DNA from: Oceanicaulis sp. | Lineage (GTDB): Bacteria > Pseudomonadota > Alphaproteobacteria > Caulobacterales > Maricaulaceae | NCBI GenBank assembly: GCA_040112665.1 | Contig: CP157796.1 | Location: 1,056,813 to 1,120,812, forward strand | DNA: 64,000 nucleotides | Direction: 5' to 3' | Shown here: piece by piece, positions 32,836 through 41,393 of the stretch | Layout: the number at the start of each line of letters is the position of its first letter | Position numbering within the stretch: position 1 is the stretch's first letter | Position numbers and translations under genes: made by a program | The notes under the pieces: generated by a model | Seen by the model: the letters and a program-made list of their open reading frames with translations, nothing else | Told to the model about the DNA's origin: nothing | Databases searched by the model: none

Positions 32836-34899
32836 TTAGTCCTCCGTTTCGCCGTCGCCGCCGATCAGGGCGTCGAGGCCGATATCGACCGGGGGCGGGT
32901 TTCCGCCCTCGCCGAGCAGGTACTGGTCGAACCAGCGCATCATCCGGTGCGCGTAGTCGTACTGGGCGGCGGCCATGCGGTTGCCGTGGCCTTCGCCGGG
33001 GTAATAGATCAGCCGCACCGGCGCGGCCGAGCGCAGCTTCAAAGACCGGTAAAGCTCGAGCGACTGGCTGGGGTGCACGCGGGTGTCCTCCTCGCCGTGC
33101 AGGATCAGCGTCGGGGTCTCGCTCTGGCCGGCGTAGTAGACCGGGCTGCGTTCGAGCAGGTCGGTCCAGTCCTCCCACGGCCATTTCAGCGAGTGCACCA
33201 GATAGGCCTCGTTGGGGATGTCGGTGGTGTTGAATTTCGAGATCTGGTTGGACACGCCCACGAACGCGACCGAGGCGGCGAAGTACTCCGACTGCGCCGT
33301 CGCGCCCCACATCGCCGCATAGCCGCCATAGGAGCCGCCGGTGATGCCGACCCTGTCGGCGTCGACGATCCCCTCGCCGCTGAGCGCGCCGATCGCGTCG
33401 ACGAGGTCGTCGAATTCGCGGCCCGCATAGTCGTTCTGGTGCTGCTTGGCGTAGGCCTCGCCGCGCCCGGTCGAGCCGCGATAGTTCGGGTAGTACACCG
33501 CGAACCCTTCGCCCGCGCCGATATGGCCCGGATCGGAATAGCTGGTCAGCCAGCCGTCCGCGTCATGGGCTTCAGGCCCGCCGTGCACCGTCATGATCAG
33601 CGGCCAGCCGCCTTCAGGCGCTTCGCCCTGCGGGGTGATCAGCACGCCGTCCACGCGCACGCCGTCTGAGGCGGTGAAGGAATAGGTGCGCTGTTCGCCC
33701 AGCGCCCGGTCGGCGAGCCAGGGATTGTGGTCGGTCAGCCGATCGAGAGCGCGGGTCCAGCGGCTGGCGGAGAACACTTCGCGGGGATGATCCGCGCTGT
33801 CGGCGACGGCGACCAGCCGCCGGCTCGGCGGGTGGTATTCGAGCCCGCGCAGCACGATCTCGTCCTGGGTGCGGCGGCGCTCCTCGGTCCCATCGGTGCG
33901 ATAGGCGACGAGCGCGGTCTCGGTGGACACCGCAGCCAGCGCCAGAACCGTGTCGCCGTCGAGCCAGACCGCGTCCTCGACATGCTGCTCGGCGTCGCGC
34001 GCGATCAGCGTGTAGTCTCCGGTGGCCGCGTCGGCGATCGCCAGCGTGCCGGCTGTGGGATCGTTCTGATCCGCGCCGACGATCAGGGCGAGCTGCGTCC
34101 CGTCAGGGCTGAACGCCGCGCCTCCGGTTTTGCCGGGGGTTTCGACGGTGGAGATCGTCGCGCCCGTGTCCGCGTCGATGACGCTCCAGCGGCGCTTCAT
34201 GTAGAAATCGTCCACCAGCGGCGTCGGCGCGAGCGCGACGGCCAGGCGCGCGCCGTCCCCGCTGATCTCGATCGCCGAGGCGTCGCCGTCGAGCTCGATC
34301 ATCGCCGCCTCGCCGGCCTCGCCGCCCCTCGGCAGCGCGACCCGCCAGAGCCGGGTGAAGTCGAGGTCCTCTTCATAGGCGTAGGCGGTGAACCCCTTGT
34401 CGCGCCAGTCGTCTTCCGGCTCGTGTTCGCGGCCCAGGAAGAACACCGTCTCCCCGTCCGGCGCCCAGACATAAGAGCCGACGCTTTCGGAATGCGCGAA
34501 CAGGCGCTGCGCCTCGCCGCCGGCCGGATCGATCTCGTAGAGAACAGTGTTCTCATCGCCCTCGCGCCGGGCGCGGAAGGTGATCGTGCCCGCCTCGGGC
34601 CGCCAGGCGACCGAGGACACCGAGACGTCTCCGGTGATGAAGGGGCGCGCCGTTCCGCCGTCCGCCGGGACGACCCAGAGATGGCTGTCCGCCCCGCCGT
34701 TCTCCTCGCCTTCGGTGATGTCGCGCGGATCGCGCACAGTATAGGCGATCCAGTCGCCGTCCGGGCTGATCGACGCGGAGGTCACCGTCTGCATCTGGAA
34801 GAGATCGTCGATGGTCAGCGGCTGCTGGGCCAGCGCCGGCGCGGCGAACAGGCACACAGCGCCCGCAGCGGCCGCAGCGCGCGTGAACGAATAGGTCAT
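32836..34899 (-). CDS. Exported S9-family prolyl oligopeptidase, tandem copy 1
   Basis: A 687-residue paralogue of the following gene. Signal peptide MTYSFTRAAAAAGAVCLFAA with cleavage near ALAQQ, then LTIDDLFQMQTVTSASISPDG, a propeller, and the hydrolase domain with GITGGSYGGYA (Ser near 523), HGEEDTRVHPSQS and GEGHGNRMAAAQ. The shared text GEAPEGGWPLIMTVHGGPEA in both copies shows recent duplication or conversion. A GAGGGGAG ribosome-binding site precedes the ATG. Probable function: degradation of proline-containing or acylated peptides in the periplasm. Confidence 0.95.
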   Translation of the reverse strand: MTYSFTRAAAAAGAVCLFAAPALAQQPLTIDDLFQMQTVTSASISPDGDWIAYTVRDPRDITEGEENGGADSHLWVVPADGGTARPFITGDVSVSSVAWRPEAGTITFRARREGDENTVLYEIDPAGGEAQRLFAHSESVGSYVWAPDGETVFFLGREHEPEDDWRDKGFTAYAYEEDLDFTRLWRVALPRGGEAGEAAMIELDGDASAIEISGDGARLAVALAPTPLVDDFYMKRRWSVIDADTGATISTVETPGKTGGAAFSPDGTQLALIVGADQNDPTAGTLAIADAATGDYTLIARDAEQHVEDAVWLDGDTVLALAAVSTETALVAYRTDGTEERRRTQDEIVLRGLEYHPPSRRLVAVADSADHPREVFSASRWTRALDRLTDHNPWLADRALGEQRTYSFTASDGVRVDGVLITPQGEAPEGGWPLIMTVHGGPEAHDADGWLTSYSDPGHIGAGEGFAVYYPNYRGSTGRGEAYAKQHQNDYAGREFDDLVDAIGALSGEGIVDADRVGITGGSYGGYAAMWGATAQSEYFAASVAFVGVSNQISKFNTTDIPNEAYLVHSLKWPWEDWTDLLERSPVYYAGQSETPTLILHGEEDTRVHPSQSLELYRSLKLRSAAPVRLIYYPGEGHGNRMAAAQYDYAHRMMRWFDQYLLGEGGNPPPVDIGLDALIGGDGETED

Positions 34900-34982
34900 G
34901 GGGGCTCCCCTCGAGGGCTTTAGGACGCCGCGGAGCCTAACGAAGGCGCGCCCCGCATGGAAGCGGAGCGGGGCGGCGGGCT

Positions 34983-35753
34983 CTAATCGCGCGCCGGCGC
35001 CCTCGAGAATTCGGCGTATTTGTTGGTCCGCTCGCGGGTCTCTTCCGCGCCCTCGATCAGCAGCACGGCTTCGCCGCGGGGCGGGTCGGAGAGGCGGGCC
35101 TTAAGGGCCGAAAGCGGCTCTCTGAAGACGCGCTCGAAGGTCTTGGTCAGCTCCATGGCGAGCGCCGCGTTGCGGTCGCCGAGCACGGCGATCAGGTCCT
35201 CCACGGTCTCCGAAAGCCGCTGGGGGCTTTCATAGACGATGAGCGTGGCGGGCAGGGCCGCATAGGCCTCGAAGAGCTTCTTGCGTTTGCCGGACTTGCG
35301 CGGCGGAAAGCCCAGAAAGGCGAAGCGGTCGGTGGGAAGTCCCGAGATCTGAAGCGCGGCCATCGCCGCGACCGGGCCGGGCACGGCGGTGACGTCCAGA
35401 CCGGCGTCCAGGCAGGCGCGCACCACCCGGTAGCCCGGATCGGAGATCGCAGGCGCGCCTGCATCGCTGACCAGCGCCACCTTCGCGCCCTCCTCGATCA
35501 GCTTGACGAGACCGGCCGCGCTGGCGGTCTCGTTATGGTCGTGGCAGGCGATCAGGCGTTTGTTTTCAATGCCGTACGAGGCGAGCAACTGCCTCGTGAC
35601 GCGCGTGTCCTCGCAGGCGATCGCGTCGGCGGCTCTGAGCGTGTCGAGTGCGCGGGCGGAGATGTCGCCCGGATCGCCGATCGGCGTGGCGACCAGAACA
35701 AGGCGCGGGCGGTCTGCGCGCGCCTCGGCGTCTGTGAGATCGGCCCCGCTCAC
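34983..35753 (-). CDS. rsmI: 16S rRNA (cytidine-1402-2'-O)-methyltransferase
   Basis: SAM-dependent SPOUT-unrelated tetrapyrrole-methylase-type enzyme that 2'-O-methylates C1402 in the 16S rRNA decoding centre. The 256-residue product shows LVLVATPIGDPGDIS (the family has PIGNLGDIT), CEDTRVTRQLL, HDHNE, LVSDAGAPAISDPGYR and VPGPVAAMAALQISGLP. It lacks the ~25-residue C-terminal tail of longer homologues. The GTG start is close to an AGGGAC and seven bases after the transglutaminase gene, so it is read from the ATP-grasp/alpha-E operon. The usual partners yraN and gshB are not next to it. Confidence 0.95.
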   Translation of the reverse strand: MSGADLTDAEARADRPRLVLVATPIGDPGDISARALDTLRAADAIACEDTRVTRQLLASYGIENKRLIACHDHNETASAAGLVKLIEEGAKVALVSDAGAPAISDPGYRVVRACLDAGLDVTAVPGPVAAMAALQISGLPTDRFAFLGFPPRKSGKRKKLFEAYAALPATLIVYESPQRLSETVEDLIAVLGDRNAALAMELTKTFERVFREPLSALKARLSDPPRGEAVLLIEGAEETRERTNKYAEFSRAPARD

Positions 35754-35760
35754 CTGTCCC

Positions 35761-36687
35761 TCACGAGACCGCGCTGGGCGCGAGCGAGGTGATGTCCACG
35801 CTCACATCGAGGCCGATCGCGTCCTCGGGGCGGCCGTCGTAGTACCCGCTGAGCGGGGCGACCTGTTCAGGCGCCCGGCCGACCCCGGTCTGGATCAGCT
35901 TGCCCGAGGCGATCTCGGCGTTCGTGGGGTCGAAATCGATCCAGCCTGCGCCGGGCAGGAAGACCTGCACCCAGGCGTGGGTCGCGCCTGCGCCCTGCAC
36001 TGAGGACGCGTCGCCCGCCACGCCTGAATCAAGCGCCGGATCATAGAGATAGCCTGTGACGAAGCGCGCCGCGAAACCGAGGCGCCGGACCAGCTCGCAC
36101 ATGAGTTCGGCGTAGTCCCGGCACGAGCCAGCGCCGATCTGCAGGGTATAGGCAGGGCTCTGAACGCCGGGCTCCTCGCGGCGGGTATAGCCGAGATCGG
36201 TCCTGATCTTGCGGTTCATCCCTTCCAGCAGCGCCCAGGTGTCCCCGCCCGAGGCGTCGCGGCACTGGGTGGCGAGCGCAGCCAGCGCTCCGTCGGGATC
36301 ATCATGGCGCGGGCTTCTCAGAGGTCCGAGATCGACCTTTTCATGGTCTTCGTACTCGAACGGGAAGCTTTTGGCGTGATCGGCGAGCGGAAACTCCGCA
36401 TCGCGGAAGCTGGTGCGCACGATGTCGAACGTGCAGCCGATCTCCAGAACGTCGGACGGGTCGTTGAAATCGAACAGGGTGACGGTGTTGGAGAACACGT
36501 CATGGATCCAGCGCACCGAGGACTCGGGCCGGGTGTCCACAGTCATCGTGAGCAGTCTCAGCTCGGGGGTCTCCACCGGCCGGAACATCGCCCTGTGCCG
36601 TCCGAAGCGCACGGGGCGGGCGTAGGTGTACCGGGTGGTGTGCCGGACCCGGAAGAGATCGGTCTTTACTTGCGGCTGTTCGCCCAT
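35761..36687 (-). CDS. Transglutaminase-like cysteine protease of the ATP-grasp/alpha-E system
   Basis: A 308-residue cytoplasmic protein with the N-terminal beta domain found in bacterial transglutaminase-like proteins (LFRVRHTTRYTYARPV, residues 11-26) and the papain-like core: Cys in GAGSCRDYAEL near 175, His in GATHAWVQVFLPGAGW near 217 and Asp in IDFDPTN near 233. Members of this group occur with circularly permuted ATP-grasp and alpha-E proteins and are thought to cleave or transfer a peptide made by them; the reaction is not known. It lies 72 bases after the alpha-E gene and is followed after seven bases by rsmI rather than by an Anbu gene. Confidence 0.92.
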   Translation of the reverse strand: MGEQPQVKTDLFRVRHTTRYTYARPVRFGRHRAMFRPVETPELRLLTMTVDTRPESSVRWIHDVFSNTVTLFDFNDPSDVLEIGCTFDIVRTSFRDAEFPLADHAKSFPFEYEDHEKVDLGPLRSPRHDDPDGALAALATQCRDASGGDTWALLEGMNRKIRTDLGYTRREEPGVQSPAYTLQIGAGSCRDYAELMCELVRRLGFAARFVTGYLYDPALDSGVAGDASSVQGAGATHAWVQVFLPGAGWIDFDPTNAEIASGKLIQTGVGRAPEQVAPLSGYYDGRPEDAIGLDVSVDITSLAPSAVS

Positions 36688-36759
36688 GCCCGGTCCCTCA
36701 CGGCCGACCCGGGGTCGACTGTGGCGTGATTCTTCAAAAGCGCGCGCGTCAGGGTTCAG

Positions 36760-37707
36760 TCAATCGGGACCGAAATACCGCCCGGCCAGAGCGCTCGCAA
36801 ATCCGATGACGCCCAGCTGCACCTCGTCGAGGAATGCGTGAAGCCCCTTGCCGGGTTTCACCCCGCCGGGCTTTTCGAGCAGTGCGAGCAGGTGTTCGCA
36901 GGCTTTCGACAGCGGATCGCCAGGCGCGGCGTCGTAATCGTGTTCGAGCTCGCGCAGGCGGTCGGCGGCGGCCAGGGCGGAGAGCTTCACCGAGCGGGGG
37001 CAGTCGGCGTCGAACAGCAGGAAGTTCGCCGCTTCAGTGGGGCCCGCCGTCAGCGCATGGCGCCGGCGGAAGGCGTGATAGCTCGACGCCGAGCGCAGAA
37101 GCGAGTTCCACCACACGATGTCGGGCGGGGCGAAGCCGTCGTCTTCGGACGCGCCGGCGGATTTCAGCTGGTAGTATTTCACGTCCAGCAGGCGCGTGGT
37201 CTGGTCGGCGCGTTCGAGCTCGGAGCCGAGCCGGTGAAACAGCCAGGCCTCGTCGCGGTACCAGGCGCCGTCGACCATGCCCTGATGGGTCAGACAGCCC
37301 AGCCGCACGGTCTCGCAGAGCTGGCTGAGCTTGGGCAGGGTCACCTGCCGCGCGCTCAGCGCGTCGACCGCGCCGTAGAGCATGTTGATCTGCTTCCACG
37401 CCTCGATCGGGGTGATGTGCCTCAGCGCGCGCGCGTTCTCGCGGGCGGCGTGAAGCGCGCTGATCACCGAGTTCGGATTGCTGCGGTCGACGAAATACCA
37501 GCGTGCGACGTTCAGGCCCGACAGCTTCGGACGCGCTTCGGCGAAGGCGTCGCGGTCATGGAAGGTGTCGAGCACCCCGCGCCAGGCCGCGTCGTCGTCG
37601 TCGCCGGCCGCGAAGCCTTCGGTGACCGCCAGAAGCCGGACGAGATTCTCCGCCCGCTCGACGTATCGGCCGAGCCAGAACGCGTGCTCCGCATAGCGCG
37701 AGAGCAG
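36760..37707 (-). CDS. Alpha-E domain protein (DUF403), apparently starting at CTG
   Basis: A helical protein always found beside circularly permuted ATP-grasp proteins; function unknown, possibly a scaffold or carrier in peptide-like metabolite synthesis. The first normal start codon, GTG 37575, would give 271 residues and cut into the conserved N-terminus. The frame is open upstream and encodes LSRYAEHAFWLGRYVERAEN followed by LVRLLAVTEGF, the standard family start, immediately after a CTG at 37707-37705. Starting there gives 315 residues, the usual length. The CTG lies one base after the stop of the ATP-grasp gene, so re-initiation after termination is plausible. No ATG, GTG or TTG is available in frame between the conserved start and that stop. 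A sequencing error that removed a normal start is the other explanation. Confidence 0.85.
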   Translation of the reverse strand: MLSRYAEHAFWLGRYVERAENLVRLLAVTEGFAAGDDDDAAWRGVLDTFHDRDAFAEARPKLSGLNVARWYFVDRSNPNSVISALHAARENARALRHITPIEAWKQINMLYGAVDALSARQVTLPKLSQLCETVRLGCLTHQGMVDGAWYRDEAWLFHRLGSELERADQTTRLLDVKYYQLKSAGASEDDGFAPPDIVWWNSLLRSASSYHAFRRRHALTAGPTEAANFLLFDADCPRSVKLSALAAADRLRELEHDYDAAPGDPLSKACEHLLALLEKPGGVKPGKGLHAFLDEVQLGVIGFASALAGRYFGPD

Positions 37708-37708
37708 T

Positions 37709-39151
37709 CTATGAGAGGACCCAGGTATCCTTCGACCCTCCGCCTTGGCTTGAATTGACGATGATGGAGCCCTTCTTCATGGCCACGCGGGTCAGCCCGC
37801 CGGGCAGCACCCAGGTGCTCTCGCCGGTCACCGCGAAGGGCCTGAGATCGACATGGCGCGGCGCGACGCCCTCGCCGGTCAGGGTGGGGCAGGCCGACAG
37901 GGTGATCATGGGCTGGGCGATGTAATTGGACGGATCGCGGCGGATCGCCTTTCCGACTTCCTCGCGCTCGGCGCGGGTGGATTTGGGCCCTACCACGATG
38001 CCGTAACCGCCGCTTTCGCCGACCGGCTTGACCACGAGCTCGTCGAGATGGTCGAGCACGTATTTGCGGTCCTCCTCGCGCCGGCAGACATAGGTGTCGA
38101 CGTTTCTGAGGATCGGCTCTTCATCGAGGTAATAGCGCACGATTTCAGGCATGTAGGCGTAAACCGCCTTGTCGTCGGCCACCCCGGTCCCCGGCGCGTT
38201 GGCGATCGCGACCTTGCCTGAGCGCAGCGCGCGCATCAGGCCCGGCGTGCCCAGCATGGAGTCCTTGCGGAAGGCTTCGGGGTCCAGGAACGCGTCGTCG
38301 ATCCGCCGGTAGATCACGTGCACCGGCTCGGGCCCGGACACGGTCTTCATGAACACCTGATCGGTTTCATCGACATAGAGGTCGCGCCCCTCGACCAGGG
38401 GCACGCCCATCTCCCGGGCCAGGAAGACGTGCTCGAAATAGGCGGAATTGAACATGCCCGGCGTGAGCAGGACGACCTTGGGATCGTCCACGCCCTGGGG
38501 CGCGCAATCGCTGAGCTTCTCGCGCAGCTTCACCCCGTAGTCGGACACCGGGCGGATGCGCGCATTCTCCATCAGATCAGGAAAGGAGCGCTGCATCAGA
38601 TGGCGGTTCTCGATGACGTAGCTGACGCCTGAAGGCGCGCGGCAATTGTCCTCGAGCACCAGGAAGGAGCCGTCGGTGTCGCGGATCATGTCGGTGCCGC
38701 ACACATGCACGTAGTTGCGGTGCGGCAGATCCAGGCCTTCCATCTCCTTGAGGAAATACTTGTTTCCGGTGACGAGATCGGCCGGGACTACCCCGTCCTT
38801 CAGGATCTTCTGATCGTGATAGATGTCGTGCAGGAAGGCGTTCAGCGCCGCGATGCGCTGCTTGACCCCGGCCTCCATCGCGTCCCAGTCCGATCCCGTG
38901 ATCGGGCGGGGGATGACGTCGAAGGGCAGCACACGGTCCACCGTGTCTTCGCCGAAATAGACCGTGAAGGTGATGCCGAGATTGAACAGCTCCTCCTCGG
39001 CGCGCTTCTTCCGGCGCGCCAGGGCGGCGCGGGTCTTCTTGCCCAGGCGCTTGTAGAACAGGCGCTGGATTTCCGGGTCGTCGGCCCGGCCGGACACTTC
39101 GCAGAATGCCGGTGAGGCGTCGTATTTGTCGAAAAGACCGGGGCCGGACAT
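37709..39151 (-). CDS. Circularly permuted ATP-grasp protein (DUF404/DUF407)
   Basis: A 480-residue probable ATP-dependent carboxylate-amine ligase of the CP_ATPgrasp_1 family. Visible family segments are FNLGITFTVYF, FDVIPRPI, VHVCGTDMIRD, VLEDNCRAPSGVSYVIENR, LLTPGMFNSAYFEH, EGRDLYV, GTGVADDKAVYAYMP and KPVGESGGYGI. ATG 39151 has AGGAG a few bases upstream; an earlier GTG five codons ahead is less likely. It is the first gene of the set ATP-grasp / alpha-E / transglutaminase. The family is proposed to make peptide-like amide bonds, with no product identified. Anbu, a proteasome-like hydrolase that often accompanies it, is missing here. Confidence 0.93.
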   Translation of the reverse strand: MSGPGLFDKYDASPAFCEVSGRADDPEIQRLFYKRLGKKTRAALARRKKRAEEELFNLGITFTVYFGEDTVDRVLPFDVIPRPITGSDWDAMEAGVKQRIAALNAFLHDIYHDQKILKDGVVPADLVTGNKYFLKEMEGLDLPHRNYVHVCGTDMIRDTDGSFLVLEDNCRAPSGVSYVIENRHLMQRSFPDLMENARIRPVSDYGVKLREKLSDCAPQGVDDPKVVLLTPGMFNSAYFEHVFLAREMGVPLVEGRDLYVDETDQVFMKTVSGPEPVHVIYRRIDDAFLDPEAFRKDSMLGTPGLMRALRSGKVAIANAPGTGVADDKAVYAYMPEIVRYYLDEEPILRNVDTYVCRREEDRKYVLDHLDELVVKPVGESGGYGIVVGPKSTRAEREEVGKAIRRDPSNYIAQPMITLSACPTLTGEGVAPRHVDLRPFAVTGESTWVLPGGLTRVAMKKGSIIVNSSQGGGSKDTWVLS

Positions 39152-39229
39152 GGCGCTCCTTCGCAAAACCTCACGAAGGCTAACACGGGGACCGGCCCGC
39201 GGTTCAACCGTTTAAGCGAAATACCCGCC

Positions 39230-39739
39230 CTAGCGGCAAAGATCCTCGACCTTGTCGAGCGCCGCGGTGACGCCTGACAGCGAGAACTGGTAGGCTGTCG
39301 CGGTGCCGCGCTGGCTCACCGCCTCCACCCGCATCACCGCGCCGCGGCGCATGGCGTCCACCAGCCGGCTTTCGTCGCGGGGTTCTTCCAGGAAGCCTTC
39401 GCGCTCGCTGACGAACATGGTGAACCGGTCCGATCCGACCCGGGCGCGCGGCGGGCTCTGGTTTCTCAGCGGATAGCCGGCCAGGAAGCTCGGCTGTTCG
39501 TCCGCCGCGCCGTTCGCCCAGCTCGACACCAGAAAGAACACCTCGCCGTGATCGACGCTGGCGGGCAGGGACTCGGTGGGGCGCGACAGGGCGTAGCAGA
39601 CCTTGGCGTCGCCCTCGCCGCGGGTGAAGACGCGCCAGTCCTGGTGGGCGCCCTGGAAGACCGGCTCTGCGCCTTGCTGGGCTGCGGCGGGCGCGGTCAG
39701 GGCCGCCAGGGCGGCGAGAGCGGCGAGCGGGCTGCGCAT
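39230..39739 (-). CDS. Invasion-associated locus B (IalB)-family exported protein
   Basis: A 169-residue periplasmic protein with a signal peptide (MRSPLAALAALAALTAPAAAQQ) and the IalB core: DWRVFTRGEGDAKVCYALSRP, VFFLVSSWANGAADEQPSFLAGYPLR, FTMFVSEREGF and GTATAYQFSLSGVTAALDKVEDLC. Two conserved cysteines (in KVCYA and at DLC) could be paired. Named after a Bartonella protein, the family is widespread in free-living alphaproteobacteria and its role there is unknown. It lies 78 bases upstream of the ATP-grasp gene on the same strand and is divergent from the sigma factor. Confidence 0.88.
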   Translation of the reverse strand: MRSPLAALAALAALTAPAAAQQGAEPVFQGAHQDWRVFTRGEGDAKVCYALSRPTESLPASVDHGEVFFLVSSWANGAADEQPSFLAGYPLRNQSPPRARVGSDRFTMFVSEREGFLEEPRDESRLVDAMRRGAVMRVEAVSQRGTATAYQFSLSGVTAALDKVEDLCR

Positions 39740-39928
39740 GAAGGGTCTCCGTGGGGCGTGGCTCGAAAGGGCTCAGCTCAAGGTGGGCGTCGCGGGATGC
39801 GGCGCCAAGTCTCTGGCGCATCCCTGTCTGCGCGGTTAAAGCAGGCGCGTTTGGCGGATTGATGGCGCTGCGGGTTGATTGAGCGTGTTCAACCTGTGAC
39901 GATGGCCCTCACGATCGGAAGGTGACCT

Positions 39929-40510
39929 GTGCCCGACGCCGTATCCGGCACCCAGCCCGGCCTAGACCGGGACGCGCTCGACGCGCTGGTGGAAGCCACG
40001 GCTGCGCGCGACCGCACGGCCTTCGCATCCCTGTTCGAGTTCTATGCGCCGCGGGTCAAAGCCTATCTTCTGCGCCTGAACGCGCCCGAGCCGCTGGCCG
40101 AGGAGCTGGCTCAGGAGGTGATGCTGACGGTCTGGCGCAAGGCGCACATGTTCGACCGCAGCCAGGCCTCGGCCTCGACCTGGATTTTCAGGATCGCCCG
40201 CAATCGGCGGATCGACGCCGCGCGCCGGGCCGCCCGCCCCGATCTCGACGGCGAGGATCCGCTGCTGCAGCCGCCCGAGATCACAGCGCCCGACGACAGC
40301 GCCCACGCCGAGGGCCGCGACCGCCGGGTGCGCGAGGCGCTCACCGATCTGCCCGACGAGCAACTGGCGCTGTTGCGCATGGCCTTTTTCGACGGGCTTT
40401 CGCATCGCGACATCGCAGACCGGATGGGCGTGCCGCTGGGCACCGTGAAGTCGCGCCTGCGGCTCGCTTTCGACAAGCTCAGGCGGGTGCTCGACCGTGA
40501 CAGTCTTTAG
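39929..40510 (+). CDS. ECF-family RNA polymerase sigma factor (RpoE/ECF11-like)
   Basis: A 193-residue sigma-70 family regulator of the extracytoplasmic-function group. Region 2 spans about residues 30-100 (FASLFEFYAPRVKAYLL, LAQEVMLTVWRKAHMFD, STWIFRIARNRRID) and region 4 about 135-187 (LPDEQLALLRMAFFDGLSHRDIADRMGVPLGTVKSRLRLAFDKL). This sequence type pairs with ChrR-like anti-sigma factors, which control responses to singlet oxygen or related stress in other alphaproteobacteria. The adjacent downstream gene encodes such a protein. Start GTG 39929, with GGAAGGTGA upstream. No clear ECF promoter could be picked by eye in the 188-base divergent region upstream. Confidence 0.94.
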   Translation: MPDAVSGTQPGLDRDALDALVEATAARDRTAFASLFEFYAPRVKAYLLRLNAPEPLAEELAQEVMLTVWRKAHMFDRSQASASTWIFRIARNRRIDAARRAARPDLDGEDPLLQPPEITAPDDSAHAEGRDRRVREALTDLPDEQLALLRMAFFDGLSHRDIADRMGVPLGTVKSRLRLAFDKLRRVLDRDSL

Positions 40511-40642
40511 GGCGCCGAAAGATCATGGCGGTTATGACTGGAATACATGGGCTTGGGGTTGAAGCGGGCGCGGTTCGGATCATATCCGTCCGCCGGGGCG
40601 AGGCGCGCAGGTCGCGCTGACGAGGACGGGACGAAGACGGCC

Positions 40643-41326
40643 ATGACCAATCATCCGCTTGGAGACGAGCTGTTCGCCGCCTATGCGGCCGGCGCGCTGT
40701 CCGGCCCGATGCGGCTTCTGATCGAGGCGCAGGCCGCGGTCGACCCGGCCGTGGCGCGCGAACGCGACGAGGCCGAAGCGGTCGCCGGGCTGATGCTCGA
40801 CACCATGCCGCCGGCTGAAATGCGCGCCGGCGCGCTCGAGGAGCTCTTCGCCGTGATCGACGCCGAAGAGGCGGGCCTGGGCGAAGCGGGGCGCGCTCCG
40901 CAGGCCGACGCGGCCTCGGTCAAGGCCGCGCGCGCCGCCGGTCAGGCGCTCGATGAAATCCTCTCCCTGCCCGATCCGGTGCGCGATCTCGCCCTGGGCG
41001 GCGGCTGGAGCTTCGCCGGTCCGGGCGTGCGCTCGATGGAGCTGATGCGCGAAGGTTCGGCCAAGGCCGAGCTGATCCGGCTGGAGCCGGGCCGCGGCGT
41101 GCCGCGCCACGGCCATGACGGGCGCGAATTCACGCTGGTGCTGACCGGCGCGTTCAATGACGGCCGCGGCCGCTACGCCCGCGGTGAGCTGTGCGCCGCC
41201 GATCCCAGCACCGAGCACAAGCCCGTCGCCGAGCCCGGCGAGGTCTGCATCGCCCTGGCGGTCACCGACGGCCCGCTCGCCTTCACCGGCCCGCTGGGCT
41301 GGGTGCAGCGGGCGCTGGGCGGATAG
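40643..41326 (+). CDS. ChrR-like cupin anti-sigma factor lacking the zinc cysteines of the anti-sigma domain
   Basis: A 227-residue protein in the position of an anti-sigma factor. The N-terminal part, LGDELFAAYAAGALSGPM, matches the anti-sigma helix of ChrR, but where ChrR has HLSLCDEC to bind zinc this protein has QAAVDPAV, so His and both Cys are missing. The C-terminal cupin keeps its metal set: PRHGHDGREF (His, His, Glu) and STEHKP (His), then GPLGW at the end. ATG 40643 gives the ChrR-like start; an earlier ATG at 40547 would add an unrelated Arg-rich leader. The sigma gene ends 132 bases upstream. It probably still binds the sigma factor, but how it senses is uncertain. Confidence 0.88.
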   Translation: MTNHPLGDELFAAYAAGALSGPMRLLIEAQAAVDPAVARERDEAEAVAGLMLDTMPPAEMRAGALEELFAVIDAEEAGLGEAGRAPQADAASVKAARAAGQALDEILSLPDPVRDLALGGGWSFAGPGVRSMELMREGSAKAELIRLEPGRGVPRHGHDGREFTLVLTGAFNDGRGRYARGELCAADPSTEHKPVAEPGEVCIALAVTDGPLAFTGPLGWVQRALGG

Positions 41327-41393
41327 GCGCGCGGCTAAACCGCCGCAGCCGCCTGCGCTTTCTTTCGGGCTTTCGCGCGTTATCATCGCCGCC

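Noticed and set aside
30641..32839. Plus-strand frame opposite the S9 peptidase
   Set aside because: Antisense of a peptidase with a complete catalytic triad; starts inside argE.
32834..33310. N-terminal extension of the second S9 peptidase
   Set aside because: The extra 159 codons are an out-of-frame reading of the upstream paralogue; ATG 32833 has a GGAGG site and a signal peptide.
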